From: Pseudomonas mucoides
GTDB taxonomy: Bacteria > Pseudomonadota > Gammaproteobacteria > Pseudomonadales > Pseudomonadaceae
Direction: 5' to 3'
Length of the DNA: 64,000 bases
Assembly (NCBI RefSeq): GCF_015461845.1
Contig: NZ_JACOPW010000008.1
Location: 186,001-250,000 of the forward strand
Shown: positions 24,461 to 32,854 of the stretch, in pieces
Position numbering within the stretch: position 1 is the stretch's first letter
Layout: each line of letters starts with the position of its first letter
Position numbers and translations under genes: made by a program
The notes under the pieces: generated by a model
Told to the model about the DNA's origin: nothing
Database searches by the model: none
What the model saw: only the letters and a program-made list of their open reading frames with translations

Positions 24461-26275
24461 ATGCTCATGACTCCGACCCTACCTCGCAGACCCCGCTGGC
24501 GCAGCCTCGCCCTGCTGGCGCTGTGCCTGGCGCCGCTGCTGTGGCCGCTGGAGCATTTGGCCGAGCGCTATTACCGCAGCGAATTGGCCGGGCAGAACCG
24601 TCAGACTCTCGACTTGTACGTCGCCAACCTGCTGGGCACGTTGCACCGTTATGAAGTCTTGCCGCAGATCCTCGGCGACCTGCCGGCGCTGCGCGCCGTA
24701 CTTGGTGCGCCAGACGATAGCGTCACCCAGGGCAACGCCAACCGCTTGTTGAAAAACATCAGCACCCAAACGGGTGCCGAAGTCATGTACCTGATGGACA
24801 CCCGTGGCAAGACACTGGCGGCGTCCAATTGGGACAAACACGACAGCTTCGTCGGGCGTAATTTTTCCTTCCGGCCTTATTTCAGCGAAGCCATGGCCGG
24901 GCGGCTGGGACGGTTTTTCGGCCTGGGCACGACCTCGGCCAAACGCGGCTACTTCTTCGCCGCGGCGGTACGCGAGGGCGAAAAAGTCATCGGCGTGCTG
25001 GTGGTCAAAGTCGACCTGGACCACACCGAAAGCCTCTGGGGCAAAACCCCGGAACAACTGCTGCTGACCGACCACAACGGCGTGGTCATTCTCACGTCGC
25101 GGCCGGAGTGGCGCTTTCGCTCGACTCGCCCGTTGAGCGATGAAGAAAACCAGGCCATTACCGCGATCCAACCGTATCCGACCCGCGATCCGAAGCCGCT
25201 GAATCTCAATCCCAATGCCTGGGTGACGCAGACCCAGCAGATCGCAGAAACCGGCTGGAACGTCAGCATCCTTGCCCCGCGCACCCTCATCGATCGCCCC
25301 GTGCGCACGGTGGTCGCCGTCGGCGGCGCAACATTGTTGGTGGTGATGCTGCTGCTCGGGCTGATGATGCAGCGCCGGCGCCATTACCTTGAAAGGATCG
25401 CCTTCGAAGCCAAGGCCCGGCGCGAACTCGAAGGCCGGGTCGCCGAGCGCACCAGCGATCTCGAAGGCCTCAACCGCCGATTGAAACAGGAAGTACTGGA
25501 GCGCGAGCATGCCCAGCAGGAACTGGTTCGCGCCCAGGATGATCTGGTCCAGGCCGGCAAATTGTCGGCACTCGGCACGATGTCGGCGAGCATCAGCCAC
25601 GAACTCAATCAACCGCTGGCGGCGATTCGCAGCTATGCGGAAAACGCCGAAGTGCTGCTCGATCATCAACGCACTGACGATGCGCGTGGCAACCTCAAAT
25701 TGATCAGCGAATTGACCGGGCGCATGGCCTCGATCATCGCTCACCTGCGCGCCTTCGCCCGCCGTGATCGGCACGCGCCGGAAAGCGTGGCCCTGCAACC
25801 GGCGCTGGATGACGCGCTGGCGTTGCTGGCCAAGCGCCGCCGCAGCATGGAAGTCGAATTGATCCGCGACCTGCCTGCCGCCACGCTGTGGGTCGAGGCC
25901 GGGGAAACCCGTCTGCGTCAGGTGCTCGGCAACCTGTTGGCCAACGCCCTCGATGCGCTGACCGAAAAAGGGCCGCCGCGTAAACTCTGGTTGAGTGCCC
26001 AATCCACCGCGGACGGCGTCACTTTGTACATTCGCGATAACGGTCCCGGCTTTTGCATGGAAGCCCTGGGACGTGCGAGCGAGCCCTTCTACACCACCAA
26101 GACCCGCACACAAGGGCTTGGGCTGGGGCTGGCGATTTGCGAAACCCTAATGCGTGCCTTCGGTGGTGAACTGTCGTTCGCCAACCACAAGGAAGGTGGC
26201 GCCCTGATTACCCTGAAGCTGCGCGCTGGCGCACCGGGCGTGAGCCTGCAACCGTCCGAGGACCGAAGTGCATGA
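24461..26275 (+). CDS. dctB: C4-dicarboxylate sensor histidine kinase DctB
   Basis: 604 residues: TM1 at about 14-32, a periplasmic double-Cache sensor domain with the FRPYFSEAMAGRLGRFFGLG signature, TM2 at about 285-305, a coiled coil, then a HisKA domain with the phospho-acceptor His380 (SASISHELNQPLAAIRSYA) and an ATPase domain (NLLANALDAL, DNGPGF, GLGLGLAI). It senses C4-dicarboxylates and phosphorylates DctD. The stop overlaps the dctD start (ATGA). The transporter genes usually downstream are replaced here by a thioesterase gene. Confidence 0.95.
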   Translation: MLMTPTLPRRPRWRSLALLALCLAPLLWPLEHLAERYYRSELAGQNRQTLDLYVANLLGTLHRYEVLPQILGDLPALRAVLGAPDDSVTQGNANRLLKNISTQTGAEVMYLMDTRGKTLAASNWDKHDSFVGRNFSFRPYFSEAMAGRLGRFFGLGTTSAKRGYFFAAAVREGEKVIGVLVVKVDLDHTESLWGKTPEQLLLTDHNGVVILTSRPEWRFRSTRPLSDEENQAITAIQPYPTRDPKPLNLNPNAWVTQTQQIAETGWNVSILAPRTLIDRPVRTVVAVGGATLLVVMLLLGLMMQRRRHYLERIAFEAKARRELEGRVAERTSDLEGLNRRLKQEVLEREHAQQELVRAQDDLVQAGKLSALGTMSASISHELNQPLAAIRSYAENAEVLLDHQRTDDARGNLKLISELTGRMASIIAHLRAFARRDRHAPESVALQPALDDALALLAKRRRSMEVELIRDLPAATLWVEAGETRLRQVLGNLLANALDALTEKGPPRKLWLSAQSTADGVTLYIRDNGPGFCMEALGRASEPFYTTKTRTQGLGLGLAICETLMRAFGGELSFANHKEGGALITLKLRAGAPGVSLQPSEDRSA

Positions 26276-27663
26276 CCATCGACAATCGCATTCAGGTCGT
26301 GTTGATCGACGACGATCCCCACCTGCGTCAGGCCTTGAGTCAGACGCTGGACCTGGCCGGCCTGAAAATCCTGCCGCTGGCCGAAGCCAAAGGCCTGGCC
26401 GCACAACTGGAGCGCGACTGGCCGGGCGTGGTAGTCAGCGACATTCGCATGCCGGGCATGGACGGTCTCGAATTGCTGACCGAACTGCATGCCCAGGACC
26501 CGGAGCTGCCGGTGCTGCTGATCACCGGCCACGGCGATGTGCCGCTGGCGGTGCAAGCCATGCGCGCCGGAGCTTATGACTTCCTCGAAAAACCGTTCGC
26601 CAGCGACGCCCTGCTCGACAGCGTGCGCCGCGCCCTGGCCTTGCGCCGGTTGGTGCTGGATAACCGCAGCCTGCGTCTGGCCCTGAGTGATCGCAATGAA
26701 CTGAGCACTCGACTGGTCGGGCAATCGGCGCCGATGCTGCGCCTGCGTGAGCAGATTGGCGCACTGGCCGCGACCAAGGCTGACGTGTTGATCCTCGGTG
26801 AAACCGGCGCGGGTAAAGAAGTCGTGGCCCGTGCGCTGCACGATTTGTCGAACCGTCGTAACGGTCCGTTCGTGGCGATCAACGCTGGCGCACTGGCCGA
26901 GTCGGTGGTGGAAAGCGAGTTGTTCGGCCATGAGCCGGGGGCGTTCACCGGCGCGCAAAAACGTCGCATCGGCAAGTTCGAATTCGCCAACGGCGGCACG
27001 CTGTTTCTCGATGAAATCGAAAGCATGAGCCTGGACGTGCAGGTGAAATTGCTGCGCTTGCTGCAAGAGCGCGTCGTCGAGCGTTTGGGCGGCAATCAGT
27101 TGATCCCGCTGGACATCCGCATCATCGCCGCGACCAAGGAAGACCTGCGCCAGTCCGCCGATCAAGGACGTTTCCGCGCTGACTTGTATTACCGCCTGAA
27201 CGTCGCACCGCTACGCATTCCCCCCCTGCGCGAGCGTGGCGAGGATGCGTTGATGTTGTTCCAGCATTTCGCCGACGAAGCCAGCGCCCGCCACGGTTTA
27301 CCGCCCCATGAATTGCAACCGGGGCAACGCGCCCTGTTGCTGCGCCACACCTGGCCCGGCAATGTACGGGAGCTGCAAAACGCCGCCGAACGCTTTGCAC
27401 TGGGCCTGGAACTGGCGCTGGACAACAACACGCCGGATGGCGCAAGCAGTACACCGGTCGAAGGGGTCAGCGGCGGTTTGAGCGAGCAAGTGGAAAATTT
27501 CGAAAAGAGCCTGATCGCCGCCGAACTGGCGCGCTCTCACAGCTCCGTGCGCAGCCTCGCCGAAGCGCTAGGCATCCCGCGCAAAACCTTGCACGACAAG
27601 CTGCGCAAACACGGGCTGAACTTCGCGGGTGGCGCCAGCGGTACGAGCGACGATCTCGATTGA
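26272..27663 (+). CDS. dctD: C4-dicarboxylate response regulator DctD
   Basis: 463 residues: receiver domain with phospho-acceptor Asp57 (VVVSDIRMPGMDG), sigma54 AAA+ domain with Walker A GETGAGKE, the sigma54-contact GAFTGA and the DEIESMSLD Walker B, and a C-terminal FIS-type helix-turn-helix (VRSLAEALGIPRKTLHDKL). It activates sigma54 promoters of C4-dicarboxylate uptake genes. Coupled with dctB by a four-base overlap. All functional residues are intact. Confidence 0.95.
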   Translation: MTIDNRIQVVLIDDDPHLRQALSQTLDLAGLKILPLAEAKGLAAQLERDWPGVVVSDIRMPGMDGLELLTELHAQDPELPVLLITGHGDVPLAVQAMRAGAYDFLEKPFASDALLDSVRRALALRRLVLDNRSLRLALSDRNELSTRLVGQSAPMLRLREQIGALAATKADVLILGETGAGKEVVARALHDLSNRRNGPFVAINAGALAESVVESELFGHEPGAFTGAQKRRIGKFEFANGGTLFLDEIESMSLDVQVKLLRLLQERVVERLGGNQLIPLDIRIIAATKEDLRQSADQGRFRADLYYRLNVAPLRIPPLRERGEDALMLFQHFADEASARHGLPPHELQPGQRALLLRHTWPGNVRELQNAAERFALGLELALDNNTPDGASSTPVEGVSGGLSEQVENFEKSLIAAELARSHSSVRSLAEALGIPRKTLHDKLRKHGLNFAGGASGTSDDLD

Positions 27664-27703
27664 GCGACCGTTAAATCATCACTTTCAAACAAGAGGCCTG
27701 TGC

Positions 27704-28159
27704 ATGAACCGCGACAGTCGTCACCTGGAATCGATTCTCCATCACGACATCCCCCTGACGCAGGCGATGGGCGTCAAAGTGCTCGACTGGCACGACCAGC
27801 AACTGCGCCTGTACTTGCCGCTGGAAGCCAACGTCAACCACAAAAGCACCATGTTCGGCGGCAGCCTGTATTGCGGCGCGGTGTTGGCGGGTTGGGGCTG
27901 GCTGCATTTGCGCTTGCGCGAGGAAGGGATTGAAGACGGGCACATCGTGATTCAGGAAGGGCAGATCAACTATCCACTGCCGGTGACCATGGACGCGACG
28001 GCAATTTGCCAGGCGCCGAGTGCGGCGGTGTGGAAGAAGTTTCTGGCGATGTATCAGCGCTATGGGCGGGCGCGGTTGACGCTTCATTCAAGGATCGTGA
28101 ATGTCGACAGCGATGAGGATGCGGTGAGGTTTACCGGGCAGTACGTCCTCCACCGCTGA
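27704..28159 (+). CDS. Hotdog-fold thioesterase-like protein
   Basis: 151 residues from the ATG at 27704 (AAGAGG 9 bases before); longer frames run into dctD. It reads like the YiiD C-terminal thioesterase domain: LTQAMGVKVLDWHDQQLRLYLPLEANVNHK, TMFGGSLYCGAVLAGWG and a YQRYGRARLTLHSRI strand. Likely acts on acyl-CoA or acyl-ACP in the cytoplasm; substrate unknown. It starts 40 bases after dctD and could share its transcript. Confidence 0.8.
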   Translation: MNRDSRHLESILHHDIPLTQAMGVKVLDWHDQQLRLYLPLEANVNHKSTMFGGSLYCGAVLAGWGWLHLRLREEGIEDGHIVIQEGQINYPLPVTMDATAICQAPSAAVWKKFLAMYQRYGRARLTLHSRIVNVDSDEDAVRFTGQYVLHR

Positions 28160-28205
28160 GTAGAGGCCAGCACAAAACCCTGTAGGAACGAGCCCTTACC
28201 CGCGG

Positions 28206-29039
28206 TCAGGAACGGGCGAGCTCCAGCAGCTTTTCGCGCCACGCAGCCTTCGCCGGCAGCGCCAAAAAGAATGCATTCAACAACGATTCCCGCGCCGGAT
28301 AGCAAAACGGCGCACCGCTCAAATCCAGCACCTCACCGCCGGCGCCTTCCAGCACGCCTTGCGCCGCGGCCGTGTCCCACTGCGACGTCGGTGCCAGGCG
28401 CGGATAACAATCCGCCGCCCCTTCCGCCAACAGGCAAAACTTCAGCGAACTGCCAATGTTGGCCAATTGCAATTCACCCAGGCTATCGCTCAACCCGGCC
28501 AGCAAGCGCTCCTGCTCCGGGCTCGAATGCCGGCGGCTGGCGACCACGGTAAACGCTTCCCCCGCCGCAGGCACTTCGCGAACCTGGATCGGCAATGGCG
28601 AGCTGCCTTTGTCGCCACGCCAGGCGCCCAAACCGGCACCACCGACGTAAAAGCGGCCGTTGGTCGGCATCGACACCACGCCAAACACCACCTGTCCCCG
28701 CTCGATCAACGCAATGTTGACGGTGAACTCCTCACTGCCGGAAATGAATTCCTTGGTGCCGTCCAACGGGTCGACCAGCCACCAGCGATGCCAACTAGCG
28801 CGCACGCTTTGCGGGATGTTGGCGTCCTCTTCGGACAGCACCGGAATGCTGGGGTCCAACGCGGTCAACCCGGCCAGAATCAAGTGGTGAGCTGCCAGAT
28901 CGGCAGCGGTCACCGGAGAATCGTCAGCCTTGGCCGTCACGGCGGTACCGGTGCGCCAGAACGGCAAAATCGCGTCGCCCGCCTTCAACGCCAGCTCAAC
29001 CACAGGCGCCATCAACGGATGGGGGAAACTCAAATTCAT
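28206..29039 (-). CDS. cysQ: 3'(2'),5'-bisphosphate nucleotidase
   Basis: 277 residues, inositol-monophosphatase fold. Metal sites are VLSEEDAN and WWLVDPLDGTKEFI, and the late WDTAAAQGVLEGAGGEVLDL motif is present. It removes phosphate from 3'-phosphoadenosine 5'-phosphate made by sulfate assimilation. It overlaps nudE by four bases, and both lie next to the divergent yrfG, an order seen in several gammaproteobacteria. Confidence 0.95.
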   Translation of the reverse strand: MNLSFPHPLMAPVVELALKAGDAILPFWRTGTAVTAKADDSPVTAADLAAHHLILAGLTALDPSIPVLSEEDANIPQSVRASWHRWWLVDPLDGTKEFISGSEEFTVNIALIERGQVVFGVVSMPTNGRFYVGGAGLGAWRGDKGSSPLPIQVREVPAAGEAFTVVASRRHSSPEQERLLAGLSDSLGELQLANIGSSLKFCLLAEGAADCYPRLAPTSQWDTAAAQGVLEGAGGEVLDLSGAPFCYPARESLLNAFFLALPAKAAWREKLLELARS

Positions 29040-29602
29040 GGCAAAAACACCCCACGCTGGGTCAGTAAGTCACGGGCCAGATACAGCGCCGCCAAGGCAC
29101 GACCCTCAGTGAAACGCGGGTTCTGAGCCAGCGCGGACAACTCGCGCAAGTTGATCCTTTCCACGCCCATTGGCTCGGGCTCGTCACCCTCAAGGCTTTC
29201 TTCATACAGATCGGTGGCCAGCACCACCTGGATCTTCTGGCTCATGTAACCGGGCGACAGCGACAACTCGGTCAGATGCTCCAGCTGCCGCGCGCCATAC
29301 CCGGCTTCTTCCTTGAGCTCTCGCTCGGCCGCCGCCAGCACGTCTTCACCCGGCTCGACCAAGCCTTTGGGCAATGACAGCTCGTATTCATCGGTGCCGC
29401 CGCAATATTCCTCGACCAATACCGCGTGATCGGCATCGAGCATCGCCACGATCATCACCGCGCCATAACCCGCGCCCTTGCCGACCAAACGCTCGTAGGT
29501 GCGCTCCACGCCATTGGAAAAGCGCAGTTTGAGCTCTTCGACACAAAACAAACGGCTGGTGGCGACGATCTCGCGGGCGAGTACGGTGGGTTTCTGGCGC
29601 AT
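29036..29602 (-). CDS. nudE: ADP compounds hydrolase NudE
   Basis: 188 residues. The full Nudix box GLVEPGEDVLAAAERELKEE followed by AG binds the metal. The N-terminal MRQKPTVLAREIVATSRLF resembles NudE. The enzyme hydrolyses ADP-ribose, AP3A and NADH-like compounds. First gene of the nudE-cysQ operon; divergent from yrfG across 90 bases. Confidence 0.94.
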   Translation of the reverse strand: MRQKPTVLAREIVATSRLFCVEELKLRFSNGVERTYERLVGKGAGYGAVMIVAMLDADHAVLVEEYCGGTDEYELSLPKGLVEPGEDVLAAAERELKEEAGYGARQLEHLTELSLSPGYMSQKIQVVLATDLYEESLEGDEPEPMGVERINLRELSALAQNPRFTEGRALAALYLARDLLTQRGVFLP

Positions 29603-29692
29603 GAAAAGCTCCTGGGCGTGAACGCGTTACTATACCCGGCCTATCCTGATTGTTGACTTCGGATATCTCTTTTAACGCTGGAGAAGTTTTTT

Positions 29693-30355
29693 ATGTCCCT
29701 GCTGCCCTGGCGCGACATCGACACCGTTCTGCTGGACATGGACGGCACGCTGCTGGACCTGCATTACGACAACCATTTCTGGATGGAGCACTTGCCACAG
29801 CGTTACGCCGAGTTGCACGGGGTGAGCCGGGCCATGGCCGAGATGGAATTGCAGCCGCTGTTCGAACGCAATGCCGGCCAGTTGCAGTGGTACTGCCTGG
29901 ATTTCTGGAGCGCCGAATTGAAACTGCCGGTGCGCGAACTGAAACTGGAAACCGCGCACCTGATCGCCTTGCGCCCGGATGCGGATACGTTTCTGGCGGC
30001 GATCAAACAAGCAGGCAAGCGGGTGGTGATGATCACCAATGCGCACCGCGATTCGCTGTCATTGAAGCTGGAAAGGATTGAACTGGCGCCGTATTTCGAG
30101 CGATTGATCAGCTCGCATGATTACGGGTTTCCCAAGGAGAATCCGCAGTTCTGGGAGGCGCTGCAGGCCGACATCGGCTTCGACCCCACGCGCAGTCTGT
30201 TTATCGACGATACGCTGCCGATCCTGCGCAGTGCCCGCCGTTTTGGCGTAGCGCACCTGTTGGCGGTGAGTGAGCCGGACAGTCGAAAAGGGGCCAAGGA
30301 CACGGCGGAGTTTGCGGCGGTGGGGGATTATCGAGAGCTTATTGCAGGGCTTTAG
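29693..30355 (+). CDS. yrfG: GMP/IMP nucleotidase (HAD family)
   Basis: 220 residues. HAD-superfamily motif I LLDMDGTLLDLHYDN, motif II MITNAHR, Lys in SLKLERI and motif III FIDDTLPIL. The HFWMEHLPQRYAELHG cap matches YrfG, which dephosphorylates purine mononucleotides. Divergent from nudE as in other gammaproteobacteria. Followed by a REP pair. Confidence 0.93.
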   Translation: MSLLPWRDIDTVLLDMDGTLLDLHYDNHFWMEHLPQRYAELHGVSRAMAEMELQPLFERNAGQLQWYCLDFWSAELKLPVRELKLETAHLIALRPDADTFLAAIKQAGKRVVMITNAHRDSLSLKLERIELAPYFERLISSHDYGFPKENPQFWEALQADIGFDPTRSLFIDDTLPILRSARRFGVAHLLAVSEPDSRKGAKDTAEFAAVGDYRELIAGL

Positions 30356-30369
30356 ACCTTATCGACTGC

Positions 30370-30436
30370 ATCGCGGGCAAGCCACGCGCCCACAGAAGAT
30401 ACAAAACCTGTGGGAGCGTGACTTGCCCGCAATGGC
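30370..30436. repeat. REP palindrome pair
   Basis: ATCGCGGGCAAG...CCCACAG and its inverted partner CTGTGGGAGCG...CTTGCCCGC, 15-25 bases each, in the gap between convergent yrfG and the LysM gene. Confidence 0.75.
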
Positions 30437-30455
30437 CATCACACGGTCTTGAGGA

Positions 30456-30896
30456 TTACTCAGGAATCCGCAATGTTTGCCCCGGATAGATCTTGTTCAC
30501 ATCCTTGAGCATCGGCTTGTTGGCCTCAAAGATTTTCTGATACTTGTTGGCGTCATGGTAAACGCGTAACGAAATCGCACTTAAGGTATCGCCCTTCTCA
30601 ACCACGACGAATCGCGCGGCCACAGCCACCGGGCCGGTCACTGTGATCTGGTCATCCACGCTGCCCACGCCGGCAATATTGCCCACCGCCAGCAGAATCT
30701 TTTCCTTCTCTTCCTGACTGCCGACTTCCCCGGTCACGGTCACTTTGTCGCCATCCACCGTGGCCTGCACATTCGGGTTACCCAAGCCGACCTTGCTGAT
30801 GTGCTCCTTCAACTGTTCGCTGGCATTGGCGTTGCCGGGGGTCAGCAAATCGAGCAGTTTTTCGCCTGCTTCTTTCACAAAGCTCAATAGACTCAT
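30456..30896 (-). CDS. BON-LysM domain protein
   Basis: 146 residues. A BON domain (about 20-88: GNPNVQATVDGDKVTVTGEV) followed by LysM (about 95-145: VVEKGDTLSAISLRVYHD, INPGQTLRIPE-type end). This is the architecture of Kbp/YgaU, a cytosolic potassium-binding protein that also binds peptidoglycan-like structures. It has no signal peptide. Monocistronic. The family name is firm, the potassium role is taken from E. coli. Confidence 0.9.
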   Translation of the reverse strand: MSLLSFVKEAGEKLLDLLTPGNANASEQLKEHISKVGLGNPNVQATVDGDKVTVTGEVGSQEEKEKILLAVGNIAGVGSVDDQITVTGPVAVAARFVVVEKGDTLSAISLRVYHDANKYQKIFEANKPMLKDVNKIYPGQTLRIPE

Positions 30897-31034
30897 GGTG
30901 CACTCTCCTTAGGTTTCAGGTTCCAGACGCAAAAGACTAGACCAAGCTTGTCATCCCCGGTTCCAACCCGACCAATGACGTTGATCCGGCGCAAGCGCTA
31001 GAATCCCCCTCCTTCACCGCGCCCTGGAGCGAAG

Positions 31035-31922
31035 ATGGACATCAAGCAGCTCAAATTCCTCATCGCCCTCGACGAAACCCGGCACTTCGGCCAGGCCGCT
31101 GCGCGCTGCCACATCACCCAGCCGACCCTGTCCATGCGCTTGCGCAGTCTCGAAGAAGAACTTGATTTGCCGCTGGTCAATCGCGGTCAGCGCTTTGAAG
31201 GTTTCACGGCACCAGGTGAACGGGTGCTGGCGTGGGCGCGCACGGTTTTGGCCGCTTACGACGGTTTGCAGGCCGAAGCCGCGGCGTGTCGCGGCAATCT
31301 GGTCGGTACGTTGCGGTTGGGTGTGGTGCCGTTGTCGAGTTTCGATCCGCTGCCCTTGATGCAACGCCTGCATGCCGAACACCCGAACCTGCGTTTCGAA
31401 CTCTCGGCGCTCAGCTCCGAGCAAATCCTCGAACAACTGGCGAACAACCGTCTCGACCTTGGCGTGTCCTATCTGGAACGCCTGGACGGCGAGCGTTTCG
31501 ATTCGCTGGCCTTCAGCGAAACCCGCATGGGCCTGCTCTACGATCGTCGTTTCTTCAGTTTCGGCGAAGCGCCGCTCACATGGGAATCGCTGATCGAGTT
31601 GCCCCTGGGCATGCTCACCAGCGGCATGCACTTTCGTCAGTCCATCGACCACAACTTCCACAGCCGCGGCCTCACACCCCAACCCCTGCTGCAAACCGAT
31701 GCCGTCCACCAATTGTTACAAGCGGTGCACGGTGGCCTTTGCTGCGCGGTGATGCCGTTGGACGGTGGCCTGGAAAACCTCACCGATCACTTGCGCCTGC
31801 AACCCATCGAAAAAGCGCAAACCCTCGCCCGGCTGGGGCTGATCATGCGTCGAAGCGCGCCGCGTTCGGCCTTGGCGGAAGCCTGTTTCGCGATCTATCA
31901 GAAATCACCGACGGACTCTTGA
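31035..31922 (+). CDS. LysR-family regulator upstream of fdhD
   Basis: 295 residues, HTH in residues 1-60 (QAAARCHITQPTLSMRLRSLEEEL) and a LysR effector domain (LRLGVVPLSSFDPLPLM, LDLGVSYLERLD). It lies 92 bases upstream of, and in the same direction as, the fdhD-FdhF/YdeP locus, which makes that its likely target. Same length and layout as typical Pseudomonas LysR proteins. Confidence 0.92.
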   Translation: MDIKQLKFLIALDETRHFGQAAARCHITQPTLSMRLRSLEEELDLPLVNRGQRFEGFTAPGERVLAWARTVLAAYDGLQAEAAACRGNLVGTLRLGVVPLSSFDPLPLMQRLHAEHPNLRFELSALSSEQILEQLANNRLDLGVSYLERLDGERFDSLAFSETRMGLLYDRRFFSFGEAPLTWESLIELPLGMLTSGMHFRQSIDHNFHSRGLTPQPLLQTDAVHQLLQAVHGGLCCAVMPLDGGLENLTDHLRLQPIEKAQTLARLGLIMRRSAPRSALAEACFAIYQKSPTDS

Positions 31923-32014
31923 TCGACGTCATCTATCGGTAGATCAGTAATAGCGATTAGACGCGACCTATTGACGCGCCTAGGCTTAAGCCTGACCCAA
32001 CCGTCGGTGATACC

Positions 32015-32854
32015 ATGAACGCCAAGCGCCCTTCCTGCGCGGCGCCAGCCCTAGAAACGCCCGCGCCAGACGCAAGCCAGACCTACAGCTATAGCGACCT
32101 CCAATACACCGAATCAGCCAGCACCGCGCTCGCTGAGGAAGTGGCGTTGGCGATCGCCTACAACGGCATCAGTCAGGCGGTGATGCTGGTCACGCCGACT
32201 GACCTTGAAGACTTCATCGTCGGATTCAGCCTGGGCAGCGGCATCATCGAAGACGCCACCGACATCTATGACCTGCAACTCAGCGGCTCGGGGTCGGCGC
32301 AGTACGCGCAAGTGACCATCGCCAATCGCGCCTTCTGGAACCTCAAGCAGCAGCGTCGACAACTGGCCGGCACCAGCGGTTGCGGGCTGTGTGGTGTGGA
32401 AGCGGTCGAGCAGGCATTGCCCGACCTCAAGGTATTGCCGGGCGCGCCACTGCCGCCCGCCGAATGGCTCGACGGCCTGCGCCAGCGCATCGGCGCCTTC
32501 CAGCCGCTCGGTCAGCACTGCGGTGCGGTGCACGCGGCGGTGTTCATGAACGGTCAGGGCGAATTGCTACTGGGCCGTGAAGACATCGGCCGCCATAACG
32601 CCCTCGACAAGCTGATTGGCGGACTGATCCGCCAGAAAATCCCGACCACTGGCGGCCTGGCGATTGTCACCAGCCGCTGCAGCCTCGAATTGATCCAGAA
32701 AGTATTACGCGCCGGCATCCAGACACTGGTCAGCCTGTCGTCGCCCACGGGCCTTGCCGTGCAATGGGCCCGTCGTCACAACCTCAACCTCATCCATCTG
32801 CCCCAGAAGAATGCGCCACGGGTCTACAGCCCGGCTTTGGAGAATCAAGCGTGA
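32015..32854 (+). CDS. fdhD: Formate dehydrogenase accessory sulfurtransferase FdhD
   Basis: 279 residues. The SGCGLCG cysteine motif binds and transfers sulfur to the molybdenum cofactor of formate-dehydrogenase-type enzymes, and the EDIGRHNALDKLIGG motif is universal in FdhD. The stop overlaps the GTG start of the molybdoenzyme gene, so the two are coupled. Its presence suggests the partner enzyme carries a sulfurated cofactor. Confidence 0.95.
   Translation: MNAKRPSCAAPALETPAPDASQTYSYSDLQYTESASTALAEEVALAIAYNGISQAVMLVTPTDLEDFIVGFSLGSGIIEDATDIYDLQLSGSGSAQYAQVTIANRAFWNLKQQRRQLAGTSGCGLCGVEAVEQALPDLKVLPGAPLPPAEWLDGLRQRIGAFQPLGQHCGAVHAAVFMNGQGELLLGREDIGRHNALDKLIGGLIRQKIPTTGGLAIVTSRCSLELIQKVLRAGIQTLVSLSSPTGLAVQWARRHNLNLIHLPQKNAPRVYSPALENQA

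Noticed and set aside
24479..26113. 544-residue minus-strand frame over dctB
   Set aside because: Antisense shadow; the sense frame has intact kinase motifs.
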